Numbered from the stretch's first letter, positions 19,216 to 29,807 are shown. The stretch: DNA of 64,000 nucleotides from Isoperla grammatica (GCA_945910005.1 CAMDTW010000212.1:62001-126000); one strand, 5' to 3'. Program-made: numbers and translations. Notes: generated from the sequence alone by a model not told the origin.

Positions 19216-21123
19216 CGGGTTGTACAACTTTTACAACAAGTTCGTGAAGAACCGAGCATCGCTTCTGGAACCACTTCACAGACTGCTAGACGATGCCAGT
19301 TCCTGGAAGTGGGAAGAACAAGAAGAAAAAGCTTTCCTAGAAGCCAAAAGAAGATTACAATCGGCTGATGTATTGACTCATTACGATGAAGATAAGCCAA
19401 TCGAGCTAACATGTGATGCATCGCCTGTAGGAGTCGGGGCGGTTTTGTCTCATATCAACGATCTGGGTCAAGGGCAACCGATTGCTTTTGCATCAAGAAC
19501 ACTAACAAGCACAGAGCGTAACTACTCACAGACGGACCGAGAGGCTCTAAGCATAATCTATGGAGTTAAACACTTTCATCAATACTTATACGGTCGCAAA
19601 TTCAAGATTGTAACCGACCATCAACCCCTGTTAGGATTGTTTAACCCGATAAAAGTCGATTCCACAGATCATTTCACCGAGAATGCTACGTTGGAGCACA
19701 CTACTTTCGTCGTACGAGTACGAATTAGTTTATTGCCCTGGTAAACAAATTTGTAATGCAGATGGACTCAGCAGGTTACCAGTCCAACATCAAGATACAG
19801 AAACTCCAGCTCCAAATGAAGTATTGCTCCTGGAAGCACTGGACAAACCACCGATCACAGCAGTTGAGATAGAAAAGGTTTCCAAACAAGACCCTGTGAT
19901 TGTCAAGGTCATGGAATGCGTACTGTCAAAATGGCCGCATGACCTCAACAATGGGAAATTTACACCGTACTTCCGACGACGACAAGAATTGTCTAGTCAT
20001 CTTGGTTGTTTGCTGTGGGGAACTAGAGTCGTTATACCGGAAGAACTTCGTGAACGTGTCTTGAAATTGTTGCATGGGGCTCATCCAGGCATTGTGGTGA
20101 TGAAGGAACTTTCTCGCGCATATGTGTGGTGGCCGGGATTAGACAACGATATTGAATCCTACGTCAAGCAATGTAACAATTGTCAGATACAACGACATGA
20201 ACCAGCGAAAGCACCTCCGTGTCCTTGGAAGTGGCCGACAAGTCCTTGGTCGAGACTACACATCGACTTCATGGGTCCATTCATGGGGAACACATTTCTC
20301 ATCTTGGTAGATGCCTACTCCAAGTGGACGGAAGTGGTCATAATGAACAATCTGACATCATCAGCGTTAATAAAGGAACTACGAAGAATCTTTGCAACTC
20401 ATGGGTTACCGGACAAATTGGTTTCCGATAATGGAACTGCCTTTGTTTCGGCTGAAATGAAGGATTTTTTACAAAGTAGGTAATGGGATTCAGCATGTTG
20501 CAGTACCACCATTTCATCCAGCATCGAATGGACAAGCTGAAAGAACTGTTCAAACGGTGAAGGAAGCCCTCAAGAAGATGAACAAGGGGAACATTCAAGT
20601 CATGGTATCAAGATTCTTGTTAAACCAACATAACACTCCAAGTACAGTGACCAACAAGAGTCCTGCGGAACTTCTAATGGGTCGGCGTATCCGGACTGCC
20701 TTGGATCGTTTGAAACCAGACTTGAGCAAGAAGATGCGCCAACATCAGGAGGAAGAATGGGAACATCAAAAGCTACCCGAGCGAACGTTTGAAGAAGGTG
20801 CTGCAGTATTTGTTCGGAACTATGCTGATGGAAACAAGTGGATGCCAGCGACTGTCACTAACATCGGCGGCCCACGAACCTTCGAAACGCAGCTAGATGA
20901 TGGATGCACCTGGAAACGATACCTAGACCAAATGAGGGGGCGAGACTCGAAGTCGACAGAAGACTTTGAAGTGGCAGTGAACCAACCTGATCCTACTTCA
21001 GAACCATTTCTAGTAGATATTGCTAATGAAACCGCTTCCACTCCATGTCCTTCTCCCCATCAAAGGGTATCCTCACGTCCGCGCTGTAGACCGGCCTATC
21101 TGAAAGATTTTGTTACTGCTTAA
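19216..21123 (+). pseudogene. Ty3/Gypsy pol, copy 3: RNase H, integrase, GPY/F-like tail
   Basis: RT tail and RNase H as in copy 1. An extra A at about 19652 shifts the frame, and the next frame resumes at MLRWSTLLSSYEYELVY. Then come the integrase HHCC finger (LHGAHPG and CNNCQIQ), the catalytic core with LHIDFMGPFMG (Asp), VSDNGTAFVS (Asp) and PFHPASNGQAERTVQ (Glu), and a C-terminal module VFVRNYADGNKW and DQMRGR of the type called GPY/F-like. A 4-bp insertion at about 20475 (AGTAGGTAATGGG) breaks the core between the second Asp and the Glu. Gag, protease and most of RT are missing, so the copy is dead. The motifs suit a Ty3/Gypsy lineage; the exact clade is not determined. Confidence 0.88.
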
Positions 21124-21167
21124 TAACTAGAATCCACTATCCTTAAATAATTCTAATTTAATGATTT

Positions 21168-21188
21168 AAAAATCCCACAAGGGAGGGA
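21168..21188 (+). promoter_or_regulatory. Polypurine tract of the Gypsy element
   Basis: The purine run AAGGGAGGGA directly precedes the LTR start TGTGATGTATG, the normal position for plus-strand priming. Confidence 0.6.
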
Positions 21189-21398
21189 TGTGATGTATGA
21201 ACATTTATACCATCCCGCCTAACGCGCTGCAGTGGGTGAGCTGTGACGCTGTATTGGGTGGCGTTGTTGTTGTCTAAAGATGGCTGTCGAGTGTTGTAAC
21301 TTGTACTGACCTAACCGAATTGCATCTCTATTAAACTAACCTCGTACTTGATTAACTGTCTAATGATTTCCAACCTCAACACTTCCAACGATATAACA
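21189..21398 (+). repeat. Gypsy 3' LTR (about 210 bp)
   Basis: Starts TGTGATG after the purine tract and ends ATATAACA at 21398, where flanking block V (TTTTTTCTGAACTG) resumes. No 5' LTR partner is present in the window. Confidence 0.65.
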
Positions 21399-21870
21399 AG
21401 TTTTTTCTGAACTGTCACTGCACAAGTTGTGCATGCACCTGGCAGAACTTTTGCTGCAAGTCATGCTATTAATAAGTTGGTGTACGTCACTTGAATCAAT
21501 TACATTAAGAAGTCTTAGTTTGGCAGCCTTAAGCTCCAGATTAGATAGATAGATAGATATGTATGGAGTATGGAGCTTGTATGGAGCTTGCAACGGCAAG
21601 TATCACGGTCTTCCTGTGTAGGTTTTAATACATAAAATGGACGATACCAACAAAACGTAGTGTAGGAAATAGCATGATCCATTGGAACAGCCTTGATGAA
21701 ACTTGCGTAAGTATTTTTCAAAGTATCGACTTTGTTGTTTCACTTTTTTAAGTGTTATAGTCTCCTTTTTCACCGCTGTGTGATACCTTAAGCTCTGGTA
21801 TTTTCAATACTGCCCAGCTCTGGCTTTAAATGCATTTTAGAGTCTTAAAATAGGAAATATAGCACAGTTT
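21399..21870 (+). repeat. Block V copy 2
   Basis: Matches 12955-13429, including the (GATA)n run near 21543. Non-coding. Confidence 0.75.
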
Positions 21871-22089
21871 ATGTGCTTGCTAATACGTATTCGCCCTTTT
21901 GTGTTCTATGGTGTGTTTTACAGGAATGATAAAACTTGGCTGAGTCAGCAATTGCAGAGCTACAGAAGATCAACCTCAAAAAATCTCAAATGTATAAATG
22001 GCAGAAGACATGTTCTGCTGCTAGGAGGACCAATGAAACATTTTTATAACATCTACCTCGATAAACCTAAAATCCATGAATGGTGGTAG
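21871..22089 (+). other. Exon-like piece M, copy 3
   Basis: Reads NDKTWLSQQLQSYRRSTSKN after TTTTACAG and HVLLLGGPMKHFYN; one of the two most diverged M copies. Confidence 0.4.
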
Positions 22090-22161
22090 ACATGTTCTCA
22101 CACACAACTAAAGCAGCTATGCATTTTGTGTGAGGTAATAAACTAAAATAGAGAAGCGATT

Positions 22162-22547
22162 GGGCTGGTCTGGTGGTTAACCCCTGAACATCTGTTCCTT
22201 GGAGCCTCCCCAGATGGAACTGTTAGCTGCACTTGCTGCGGCACAGGAGTCATCGAAATCAAATGTCCGTTTTGCCTGAAAGACAAGTGTGTGGACAATT
22301 TGCCGTCGAAAAACTGTCTAGATATGGATGTAAGTGGGAAACGATCATAAAAAAGAAACCATGCCTACTACCACCAGGTGCAATGTCAAATGGCCATCAC
22401 TCGCCACACCTATGCCGATTTTGTTGTGTGGTGTAATGTGGGCCACCCCCAAATAGAAAGAGTTTTGCCTGACGAGGTGTTTTGGAAAATTGCCCTGCAG
22501 AACACTACAAGTTTTTTTAGGGAAGGCGTACTTCCAAAACAACATTA
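22162..22547 (+). pseudogene. YqaJ nuclease C-half, copy with internal stop
   Basis: Keeps SPDGTVSCTCCG and EIKCPF, but TAA replaces the codon after KRS (GATCATAAA). It continues to the native end FREGVLPK and joins reverse-transcriptase sequence at the same point as 9590. Confidence 0.7.
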
Positions 22548-23141
22548 ACAACTTAGGACTACACATGACAGACGACCTCCAATCATACCAAGCACATATG
22601 TCAAAGAACTTACTAGCAGCTTTACACTCATTAAACCGACTAAAAAATTTTCTTCAGACTTGACTAAAGACTCTCCTAGTAGAAACGCTCATAGTTCCTC
22701 ACTTTGGACTCCTGTGACGTGTTTTACAATGACCTAACAGAAGACCTAGCTATCCGTCTTCAACGTGCCCAAAACCTGTCCGTTAGGTTTATCCTAGGAA
22801 TACGAAAATATGACCACATTTCTCATTGCTTCAAACAGTTATCCTGGATTTGCTTGAAGGACTGCTGTAACCTTCATTCTGTTTGTCTCACCTACCGTAT
22901 TCTTTCTACTTCTTCACGTAGTTATCTTGCGTCAAACTTCCAGTATCTTCATTCAAAACACTCTTTCAATACTAGATCAAGATCCGGCACTAAACTAGCT
23001 TTTCCTATCCACAAAACTAATATTTTAGATAATTCCTGTAAAATACATGCTATTTGCACCTGGAATGCTCTACCTGCAGAGATAAGGGATGTTAATCATG
23101 GCAATTTAGGGCTACTCCGATTAAAAACTCACAATTATTAA
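22548..23141 (+). pseudogene. Non-LTR retrotransposon RT C-terminus and 3' end
   Basis: After several frame breaks the region reads SCDVFYNDLTEDLAIRLQRA, SVRFILGIRKYDHIS, LCDCC-like and SVCLTYRILSTSSRSYL, SKHSFNTRSRSGTKLAFPIH and CTWNALPAEIRDVNHGN to the stop at 23141. This is the standard C-terminal region of CR1/L2/Jockey-type ORF2 (NTRS and WNxLP blocks). It is 5'-truncated. Confidence 0.8.
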
Positions 23142-23619
23142 TTGAATTTATTAAAGTCAAAACATCAGTTAAATAGCAATAATGGCAGAATGTACTCGTT
23201 AGTAGTGTTAGCTATCTTTTAAATGTACTGTGCATAACGCGCAGTATAGCGCACGACTAGGAGACATGACGTCGACGGATGGTGTGGTATGTTGGCGCTG
23301 GGCGGATCGCTGGTAACAATTCTCTTCACTCATACTAATCGAACATCATCCTGATGTATTTCTCTGTTTAATCTTATCGAAAGTCTTATTGAGTAACTTC
23401 ATGTATTGTTAAATCTAATAAAAGCATATTCAACACTTTGTGTATTTGTCTAACAGTAGTTGTAATGTGACCATATTTCTCTTAATAATGTCAATGGAAA
23501 ATAAATAGTGTGAATGGGATGGATGAATGAGACGTAGATTTTTGTTAGTTTCAAGTTTTAAGATAATCATATTTGTTTGTTATCAATTTGTACTTAATTA
23601 ATTAATTAATTTGTATTTT
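23142..23619. other. Retrotransposon 3' UTR and unassigned DNA
   Basis: Contains an AATAAAAGC signal-like site near 23416 and an (AATT)n stretch near 23596. No coding similarity seen. Confidence 0.45.
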
Positions 23620-24360
23620 TAAGCGAGCGAAGCGAGCGTTTCCACTTGACTCTTATGGCACTTCGTTCTGTTTTTTTGTTTGTTTGTTTGTTTGTTTGTT
23701 TTTTTTTTTTTTTTTTTTTTTTTTGTTTTTATGTCCGTCGATAGCGGTCGAACGGAAAGTCCGATCAACTTGAAATTTGGACCATCCACAAGCCTCGATG
23801 TGGATTGAAGGTGTATAGTTTTGAGGCAAAATCGTTTGAAAAGTTACAAAGTTACACCATAGTTACTGCAAAATATTTTTCTGAAACAAAATGGCGGCAA
23901 AATGTGAGATAGCCAGATTTTTCTACAGATTTTTCCGATCACGAATATGTTAGTGTAATGGCGATCTGATAAATATTGGCAAAGTTACACGAAAGTTACT
24001 CGAAAATATTTTTCTAAAACGCAGTAACGGCAAAATGTGAGGTGGCTATCTTATAGTAAATTTTTGTCCGGTCACGAATATACTAATGTAAACGCGATCC
24101 AATACGTTTTAGAGGCAAAAATTACATTTCTATTGCTGTCAATAAGTGTTAGTAACGGTGGCGGACCGTATTGAAAACATGAGCACGAAAATTCTTAGCA
24201 ACGCACATTGCACTGCATACAACAATGTCGGAAAGTATAATAGCCATGGAAATAAGAACAATTTTTGCAATGCGCATTCTTGAATTGTTGTTAATTGTTG
24301 TTCGTATTAGCATTGAAAACTTTTCGCCAGAAAGTTCGTAGATATTGACGCGCTCGCTTA
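23620..24360. mobile_element. Inverted-repeat element with TAAGCGAGCG ends
   Basis: TAAGCGAGCG at 23620-23629 is mirrored by CGCTCGCTTA at 24351-24360. The interior has (GTTT)n/poly-T near 23670-23724 and two diverged tandem copies (about 23850 and 23985) sharing AAAATATTTTTCT and CGGCAAAATGTGAG. No transposase and no clear target duplication. Confidence 0.45.
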
Positions 24361-24531
24361 TCAACGCGTCAAACAGAGCGTTTTCCTAGTACTTAGTAAC
24401 AGTTAGGTTGGATGTAAGAGAAGGTCCAACTGGACTTAATCACGCCTGAAAATAAAGACAGTTAAATCTATCTATTTATCTACTTCTGGAACTTGCAGCA
24501 AAATACTTGTCCCGAGGTTGCAGTGTTACGA

Positions 24532-24762
24532 CAACCACATAGTCAACATCAGCTACGACAGCTACACAGCCCACATCGTCCATAGGACTACAGTGTACAC
24601 GGTCTACACAACCACATAGTCAACATCAGCTACGACAGCTACACAGCCTACATCGTCCATAGGACTACAGTGTACACGGTCTACACAACCACATAGTCAA
24701 CATCAGCTACGACAGCTACACAGCCTACATCGTCCATAGCACTACAGTGTACACGGTCTACA
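24532..24762 (+). repeat. Three copies of a 77-bp tandem repeat
   Basis: Units start CAACCACATAGTCAACATCA at 24532, 24609 and 24686 with very few differences. Confidence 0.95.
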
Positions 24763-24768
24763 CAACAA

Positions 24769-24984
24769 GGCCGCGACTCACGCTATCGCTACGAGAAGCA
24801 ACTTTATTCTTCAGCCAAGCGGCAAAACGTCATACCACAGGTCGAACGGTTCCCCTATCGAGACCGAGACCACTCAGTAGTGTTTCACCATGGAAGGCAA
24901 CAAGAGGAAAACACGACAGGTCGGCCGCGACTCACGCTATCGCTACGAGAAGCAACTTTATCCTTCAGCCAAGCGGCAAAACGT
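24769..24984 (+). repeat. 154-bp offset direct repeat
   Basis: GGCCGCGACTCACGCTATCG with the following 40 bp occurs at 24769 and 24923. A third, diverged copy sits at 27848, where it leads into the 101-bp minisatellite. The first copy shows the unbroken AAAACGTCATACC that the LTR element interrupts in the second. Confidence 0.8.
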
Positions 24985-25454
24985 TGTAACATATATGGAA
25001 GGCGGATAGGGTTGGATCTAGGAAGCTTGGTAAAAAGAAGAAGTTTTTTAGAAAAGAAAGATTGTTGAAGTTTGTTGATCAGGTTGCTAGGAAGGAGTAG
25101 TTAGTCAGTGAGTCTTGATGTTGGAAGGAAGACTGACAGTATGGTTGTGTCGGTCAAGGAAATGAATATGGGTTAGGAAATCATTCAGTGAAGTTGTTGT
25201 TGAGTTGAGAAAAATAACAAGATAAAAAAACTTAGTGTTGTTTAAAAAGGTGTCAGTGGAGGACTGGTTTTTGTGTGTGTGACGCCCACGACAGCTGCTT
25301 CGGGACGACGAAACAGGCCTGTTTCGAAGTGCGACGGTTGTTCGTGAGGTAAACATCAAGCCATCAAACGAGTAAGTAATGTAATATCGACTGAGCTAGT
25401 TATATAAAATAATAATTTGTCTACTTGAGATACCGGGCTAGACAGTATTTGACA
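24985..25454 (+). repeat. 5' LTR
   Basis: TGTAACATATATGG to ACAGTATTTGACA; starts TG and ends CA. Confidence 0.93.
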
Positions 25455-25480
25455 ATTTGGCGCTCCAACGTGTAGGGCTC
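25455..25480 (+). promoter_or_regulatory. Primer-binding-site-like sequence
   Basis: TTTGGCGCTCCAACGTG lies just inside the 5' LTR and resembles the TGGCGCCCAACGTG primer sites of many LTR elements, with small changes. Confidence 0.5.
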
Positions 25481-25696
25481 GGTCTACTACAACGACCGAG
25501 ATGGTAGATGTCTGTCCATAGGCTTAGATCAATATTAGGCTAGAGAAGTTTGTCTAGGGAAAGTGTTACCAAATTTTAGTTAAATCGGCAGATCAGATTC
25601 GAGATTGTCCATAGGTTGATACGTATGATTGTGTGAATGTATGAATAGACTAGTGGAGGTTCAAGAAAATTTGGAGTAGCAAAGAGTGGTTAAAGT

Positions 25697-26518
25697 ATGG
25701 AGAGGGAGCTTGATGATATTGAAGGAAGTGAATATGAGGGGTTAAGAGTGGAGAGGGAGCTTGACGATATTGAAGGGAGCTTGATGATGGATGGACCAGA
25801 TGAGGATGGAGATATCAAGAGCATGATAAGGAATTTAATGAGGATGCAAGTAGGTGTGACAGCCAAGATCACGGAGATGAAGAAGGGGCAGGATGGACAA
25901 GCTAGGGCTTTGGAAGAGATGAAGAAAGGGCAGGATAAACAAGCTAGGGCTTTGGAAGAGATGAAGAGGAATATGGTTAAACAGGTAGATATGGAGAAGA
26001 TGATGGGAGACATGACCGCGGAAATGAAAACGATATTTTTGGTAAAGCAGGTGGATGTAGGAGATGTAAAGAAAGAAAAAGATTTGAGAAGCGTAGGAGA
26101 GGTAGGAAGTGGAAAAATAGATGTTGTGAAAGAGATTGTTGAAGAGCAAGTAGGCTGGTTGGATAATAAGGAAGATGTGGAGATAGTTGAGAAGCAAGGT
26201 GACAAGTTTGATGATAAGCAAGATGTGGAGAAAGTTGAGGAGCAAGATGAGATGAGGTTTGATAAGAAAGACGGGGTTGTTACAGAGCAACAGATAGATA
26301 AAGTGGTGGATAAAGATGTGGAGATAGATGAGGAGTACAAGGATGCTGTGGTTGGTGAGGAAAATAATGATTTGACTGTAGGGCAGAAAGATGATTCCAG
26401 GGTCAATAATGAGAGGGAGTGGGTTTGTTATGAGAAAGAATGGATGGTGGTAGGAAGAGACTGGAGTAAGTTCAGAGGTGGAACTGTTGAAACTCTCGTA
26501 AAGGTAGGCCTATGGTAA
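25697..26518 (+). CDS. Acidic coiled-coil protein of the LTR element (gag-like position)
   Basis: Single intact ORF of 273 codons with ATG at 25697. It opens with a near repeat of VERELDDIEGS, then MIRNLMRMQVGV and a twice-repeated EMKKGQD-x-QARALE heptad-rich stretch predicted to be coiled coil. Next comes a long Glu/Asp/Lys/Val-rich segment with repeats such as EEQ, DKQDVE and DKKDGV. The C-terminus contains two WxxxxRDW-like aromatic patches. There is no zinc knuckle or capsid core. Position and coiled-coil start suggest a gag N-terminal domain kept by a non-autonomous element, but this is inference. It is the only coding capacity between the LTRs. Confidence 0.7.
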   Translation: MERELDDIEGSEYEGLRVERELDDIEGSLMMDGPDEDGDIKSMIRNLMRMQVGVTAKITEMKKGQDGQARALEEMKKGQDKQARALEEMKRNMVKQVDMEKMMGDMTAEMKTIFLVKQVDVGDVKKEKDLRSVGEVGSGKIDVVKEIVEEQVGWLDNKEDVEIVEKQGDKFDDKQDVEKVEEQDEMRFDKKDGVVTEQQIDKVVDKDVEIDEEYKDAVVGEENNDLTVGQKDDSRVNNEREWVCYEKEWMVVGRDWSKFRGGTVETLVKVGLW

Positions 26519-26759
26519 AAAAAAAAAAAATTTCGGGGATGTTAATTTGAAACCGTACAAAATGTTTATGGAATAACCTTGTTCTGTATGTGTTGGTGGA
26601 TTTCATGTTGGTAGTAATGTGGTTACATGTTTGTTTCGTTGCTGTAGTGTGATCGGCCGACGTTTTGTCTTGGGTTCGATGTTATTTTGGTTGCCATAGG
26701 TATGTTTTTTTACCATTTTTGTGGAAAGAAATACAAATTGCGACAAAAAATTAAAAAAA

Positions 26760-26870
26760 CATGGGGGGTAATTGTCGTAAAATTGTCGTAATAGCGTTGT
26801 CGTAAAATTGTCGTAATAGCGTTGTCGTAAAATTGTCGTAATAGCGTTGTCATAATAGGGTTGTCATAAT
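26760..26870 (+). repeat. 25-bp minisatellite in the LTR-element interior
   Basis: CGTAAAATTGTCGTAATAGC plus GTTGT repeats three to four times; non-coding. Confidence 0.85.
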
Positions 26871-27276
26871 GTTGTCGAGAAGTTGATGATACCAGTGGTA
26901 TAAATAATTTAAAAAAAAAAAGATTTTTTTTTATTCACTGAGTGGTGGTTTTTTTTTGTCAAAAGGAATGTGGTGGGTCACATTGCCTGTGATACATTAT
27001 CTGCAATATGCAGAAGAAAAAAAAAAAAGAATTTTTTAAATTCACTGGGTGGATTTTTTTTGTCTAAAGGATTGTTGCATAATATAGTAAGTCAGACATT
27101 GTTGGGAATTACAGAGTGGCATTGTTGAGGTATTGTCAAACTTTGACCATAGTTGGAGTGTTGATGAGGTAGTCAGTATGAATGGAGGATATATTCGTTT
27201 AGGGGATGGTCATTTGGGGTATAATTATTTCTATATTTATCGTTAAAAGGACAAATATAAGAAATAGGGGGGTAAT
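26871..27276 (+). other. Non-coding 3' interior of the LTR element with polypurine tract
   Basis: Two diverged copies of a stretch with ATTCACTGRGTGG and poly-T lie near 26935 and 27042. GAAATAGGGGGG just before 27277 is the likely polypurine tract. Confidence 0.6.
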
Positions 27277-27746
27277 TGTAACATATATGGAAGGCGGATA
27301 GGGTTGGATCTAGGAAGCTTGGTAAAAAGAAGAAGTTTTTTAGAAAAGAAAGATTGTTGAAGTTTGTTGATCAGGTTGCTAGGAAGGAGTAGTTAGTCAG
27401 TGAGTCTTGATGTTGGAAGGAAGACTGACAGTATGGTTGTGTCGGTCAAGGAAATGAATATGGGTTAGGAAATCATTCAGTGAAGTTGTTGTTGAGTTGA
27501 GAAAAATAACAAGATAAAAAAACTTAGTGTTGTTTAAAAAGGTGTCAGTGGAGGACTGGTTTTTGTGTGTGTGACGCCCACGACAGCTGCTTCGGGACGA
27601 CGAAACAGGCCTGTTTCGAAGTGCGACGGTTGTTCGTGAGGTAAACATCAAGCCATCAAACGAGTAAGTAATGTAATATCGACTGAGCTAGTTATATAAA
27701 ATAATAATTTGTCTACTTGAGATACCGGGCTAGACAGTATTTGACA
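27277..27746 (+). repeat. 3' LTR
   Basis: Same length and, by eye, same sequence as the 5' LTR. Confidence 0.93.
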
Positions 27747-27871
27747 ACGTCATACCACAGGTCATACGGTTCCCCTATCGAGACCGAGACCACTCAGTAG
27801 TGTTTCACCCTCGTAATGGGAGGCAAGAGAAACGCCCGACAGGTCGGCCGCGACTCACGCTATCGCTACGA

Positions 27872-28131
27872 GCTGGGTGCTTGGCGCGTTCTATGTGGTG
27901 CTTTGGGTCTGTGGGGAACATTGTTCGTTGTGGTTCGCTCGAGAAGGCTGTGCTGCCAGGGAGCGTTGACGAGCTGGGTGCTTGGCGCGCTCTATGTGGA
28001 GCTGTGGGTCTGTGGGGAACATTGTTTGTTGTGGTTCGCCAGAGAAGGCTGTGCTGCCAGGGAGCGTTGACGAGCTGGGTGCTTGGCGCGCTCTATGTGG
28101 AGCTTTTGGTCTGTGGGGAACATTGTTTGTT
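27872..28131 (+). repeat. 101-bp minisatellite, second locus (about 2.6 copies)
   Basis: Starts mid-unit at GAGCTGGGTGCTTGG directly after the CGCTATCGCTAC repeat. Full starts are at 27947 and 28048. The exit sequence TTTTGACAGTGGACTTGG is the same as at 11496, so both loci descend from one. Confidence 0.92.
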
Positions 28132-28668
28132 TTGACAGTGGACTTGGAAACGTCAGTGTGTGGGGGAGGCTGGGGAATGTGATAGCTGTGAGGACCGGTG
28201 AGTTTCCCTGTTTGTATCTCTGTGGTTATTGCTCTTATAAGTACTTGATTTGGGATTCCACATGGTTTGCGTGAAGCAACCATAGCAATATATTTCTGAG
28301 TATTTGATAAAAAATTCATGCTTCTATCACAAAACCCCGAATGACTCGTCTTATCCACTACACTATTACAACTACTGAACTACAATCATTTACTTGGTTC
28401 AAAGTGTAAAATGACTAATGTATTACATACTTTGTATTGAAAAATGTGCTAAAATTCATATTGATTTTGTCATTTGTTGAAAATTTCATAAAAAACTTGA
28501 ATATGAGTAAATCTCAAAGATTGCAGTTCAGTGTATGTAAAAAACATCCATCATTTTGTAAAAAAAATGTTTATAAATGTAGGCCTAAGTGTTATATTTT
28601 GTTAGATATGGCGCCAGGAAAATAAATAATTTAACATTGCAGGTATAGGGCCATCAATCCCCCCTTAA

Positions 28669-29807
28669 AGGCCCAGTAAGGGTTTGATAAAACTTTTCTA
28701 CGTGTCATCAAAGAAACGTTAGTACAACAACAGAAAAAGAATCATCGAAATCGGTCCACAGGCTCACGAGTTCTCTGCGCTCTACCTGCCCCATGCTATA
28801 GAAGCGCGTGACGTCACCACGGGTCTGCGGTCAGCCGGACGAAGGGGTGGTAGCCTAGCTCGCGCTTGGCGTACATTCATTCATAGCTATGGCAGGCGCG
28901 AAGCCATATCGTTATGAGCCGCGCTACACAGAAGAAGAGTACGCTGCAATTCAAGAAAAACGGGAATCGGAAAACCTAAGATCAGAAATGTTGCTAGGTA
29001 GAAGTGGAAATGTGCTATGGTGTTAATGTGGTGCGTGTTCAGAAATGACAACGGACACAGAATCGGTTTGCTGCTCTGAATCAGTTAAAATAAACAATGT
29101 AAGGCAAGATTCAGATTGTATAATATACCTCAAGGCATTTGATTTGGTTGTGCTCAATATACATACTTTGAGAACTGCCCGTCATAATTTACTGTTTCAA
29201 ACGAAATGTAATGATAAGAAAAAAGAATTTAAAAATGAAAGCAACGCACTTTGGAGGCATATCACATATAGGCAATTTGTTTTTTGGATGAATTCATGGC
29301 AAAAAAAATCGGACCGCTTTCGTTTTAGTTTATTTAACCACTGTTTATGGAGAACAGAAAATCGTGTCTTATCAGGGAAACTGTGCATAGATATGTTCGG
29401 ATTGCTCTTGCGGGAATTGTTACACCGAAACGCAACACTAGTTGACCATATTGGAAACAAAAACACACGCACACACAATTAAACTTACGAGCAATCAAAC
29501 AAACAAATGAACGAACTGACAAACTTTTTAACTAACGTACAAACACAGACAAGTACACGAGCCACGAGTGGAATGACAAGCTGACACTATACGACTGACA
29601 GTTGCAGTGGCTTGTTTCTCTACCTGGAGTAGCGGTATGCGGGCGGAGTAGACCCCTTGTGACGCGCCAATAGGCCACGTGCTGCTACAGTCGCGCGCAA
29701 ATATCTGGAGAACGAGCGGGGCGTTTTCACTACAGTTTTCTGCGTTACTAATTATAAGAAGCAATCTTTATTTTTAAAATATGTTGTTTGAAACCCTTAC
29801 TGGGCCT
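28669..29807. mobile_element. TTAA-flanked DNA transposon carrying a P2X7-tail-like gene
   Basis: The ends AGGCCCAGTAAGGGTTT and its exact inverse form a 17-bp perfect inverted repeat. TTAA stands at 28665-28668 and 29808-29811, and block T copy 1 has a single TTAA at 12031-12034 with no insert, so target duplication is proven by comparison. TTAA targeting is shared by piggyBac and Kolobok; no transposase is present to decide between them. At 1139 bp it is non-autonomous. Confidence 0.93.
28889..29482 (+). pseudogene. P2X7 C-terminal ('ballast')-like domain protein, one internal stop
   Basis: From ATG at 28889 the frame reads MAGAKPYRYEPRYTEEEYAA and RSGNVLWC, then a TAA at 29024-29026, then CGACSEMTTDTESVCCSE, LRTARHNL, RHITYRQFVFW and NHCLW, to a stop at 29482. 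The WCxCGxC-x2-M, a distal CC, the HxTYRxFVxW block and basic C-terminus are the landmarks of the cysteine-rich intracellular tail of the P2X7 receptor, which also exists as stand-alone single-exon proteins in invertebrates. There is no transmembrane part. The stop replaces what is usually a variable residue between the first two Cys, so one substitution separates this copy from an open 197-codon gene. It fills most of the TTAA element and has no visible intron. Confidence 0.72.

Larger units (their letters stand above)
18539..21398 (+). repeat. Tandem unit 3, extends to the Gypsy 3' LTR
   Basis: Exon K tail, minisatellite, then Gypsy sequence that continues through integrase to the LTR. It is the probable source of the duplicated segment. 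Confidence 0.8.
24985..27746 (+). mobile_element. Short non-autonomous LTR retrotransposon (2.76 kb)
   Basis: Two 470-bp LTRs bound a 1.8-kb interior. ACGT flanks both sides (24981-24984 and 27747-27750), and the empty site AAAACGTCATACC is visible at 24826. I saw no difference between the LTRs by eye, suggesting recent insertion. There is no protease, RT, RNase H or integrase, so it must borrow enzymes from another element. Confidence 0.93.

Noticed and set aside
25690..26406. Minus-strand open frame of 238 codons, rich in Ser, Phe and Leu
   Set aside because: It is antisense to the LTR-element ORF, whose Glu/Lys/Asp-rich codons give Ser/Phe/Leu on the other strand.
29045..29482. P2X7-like gene starting at ATG 29045
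   Set aside because: The same frame continues upstream of the TAA with family residues (RYEPRYTEEEY and LWC), so the original start is 28889.
28669..29807. Assignment to piggyBac specifically
   Set aside because: TTAA is also used by Kolobok, and no transposase is present; left open.
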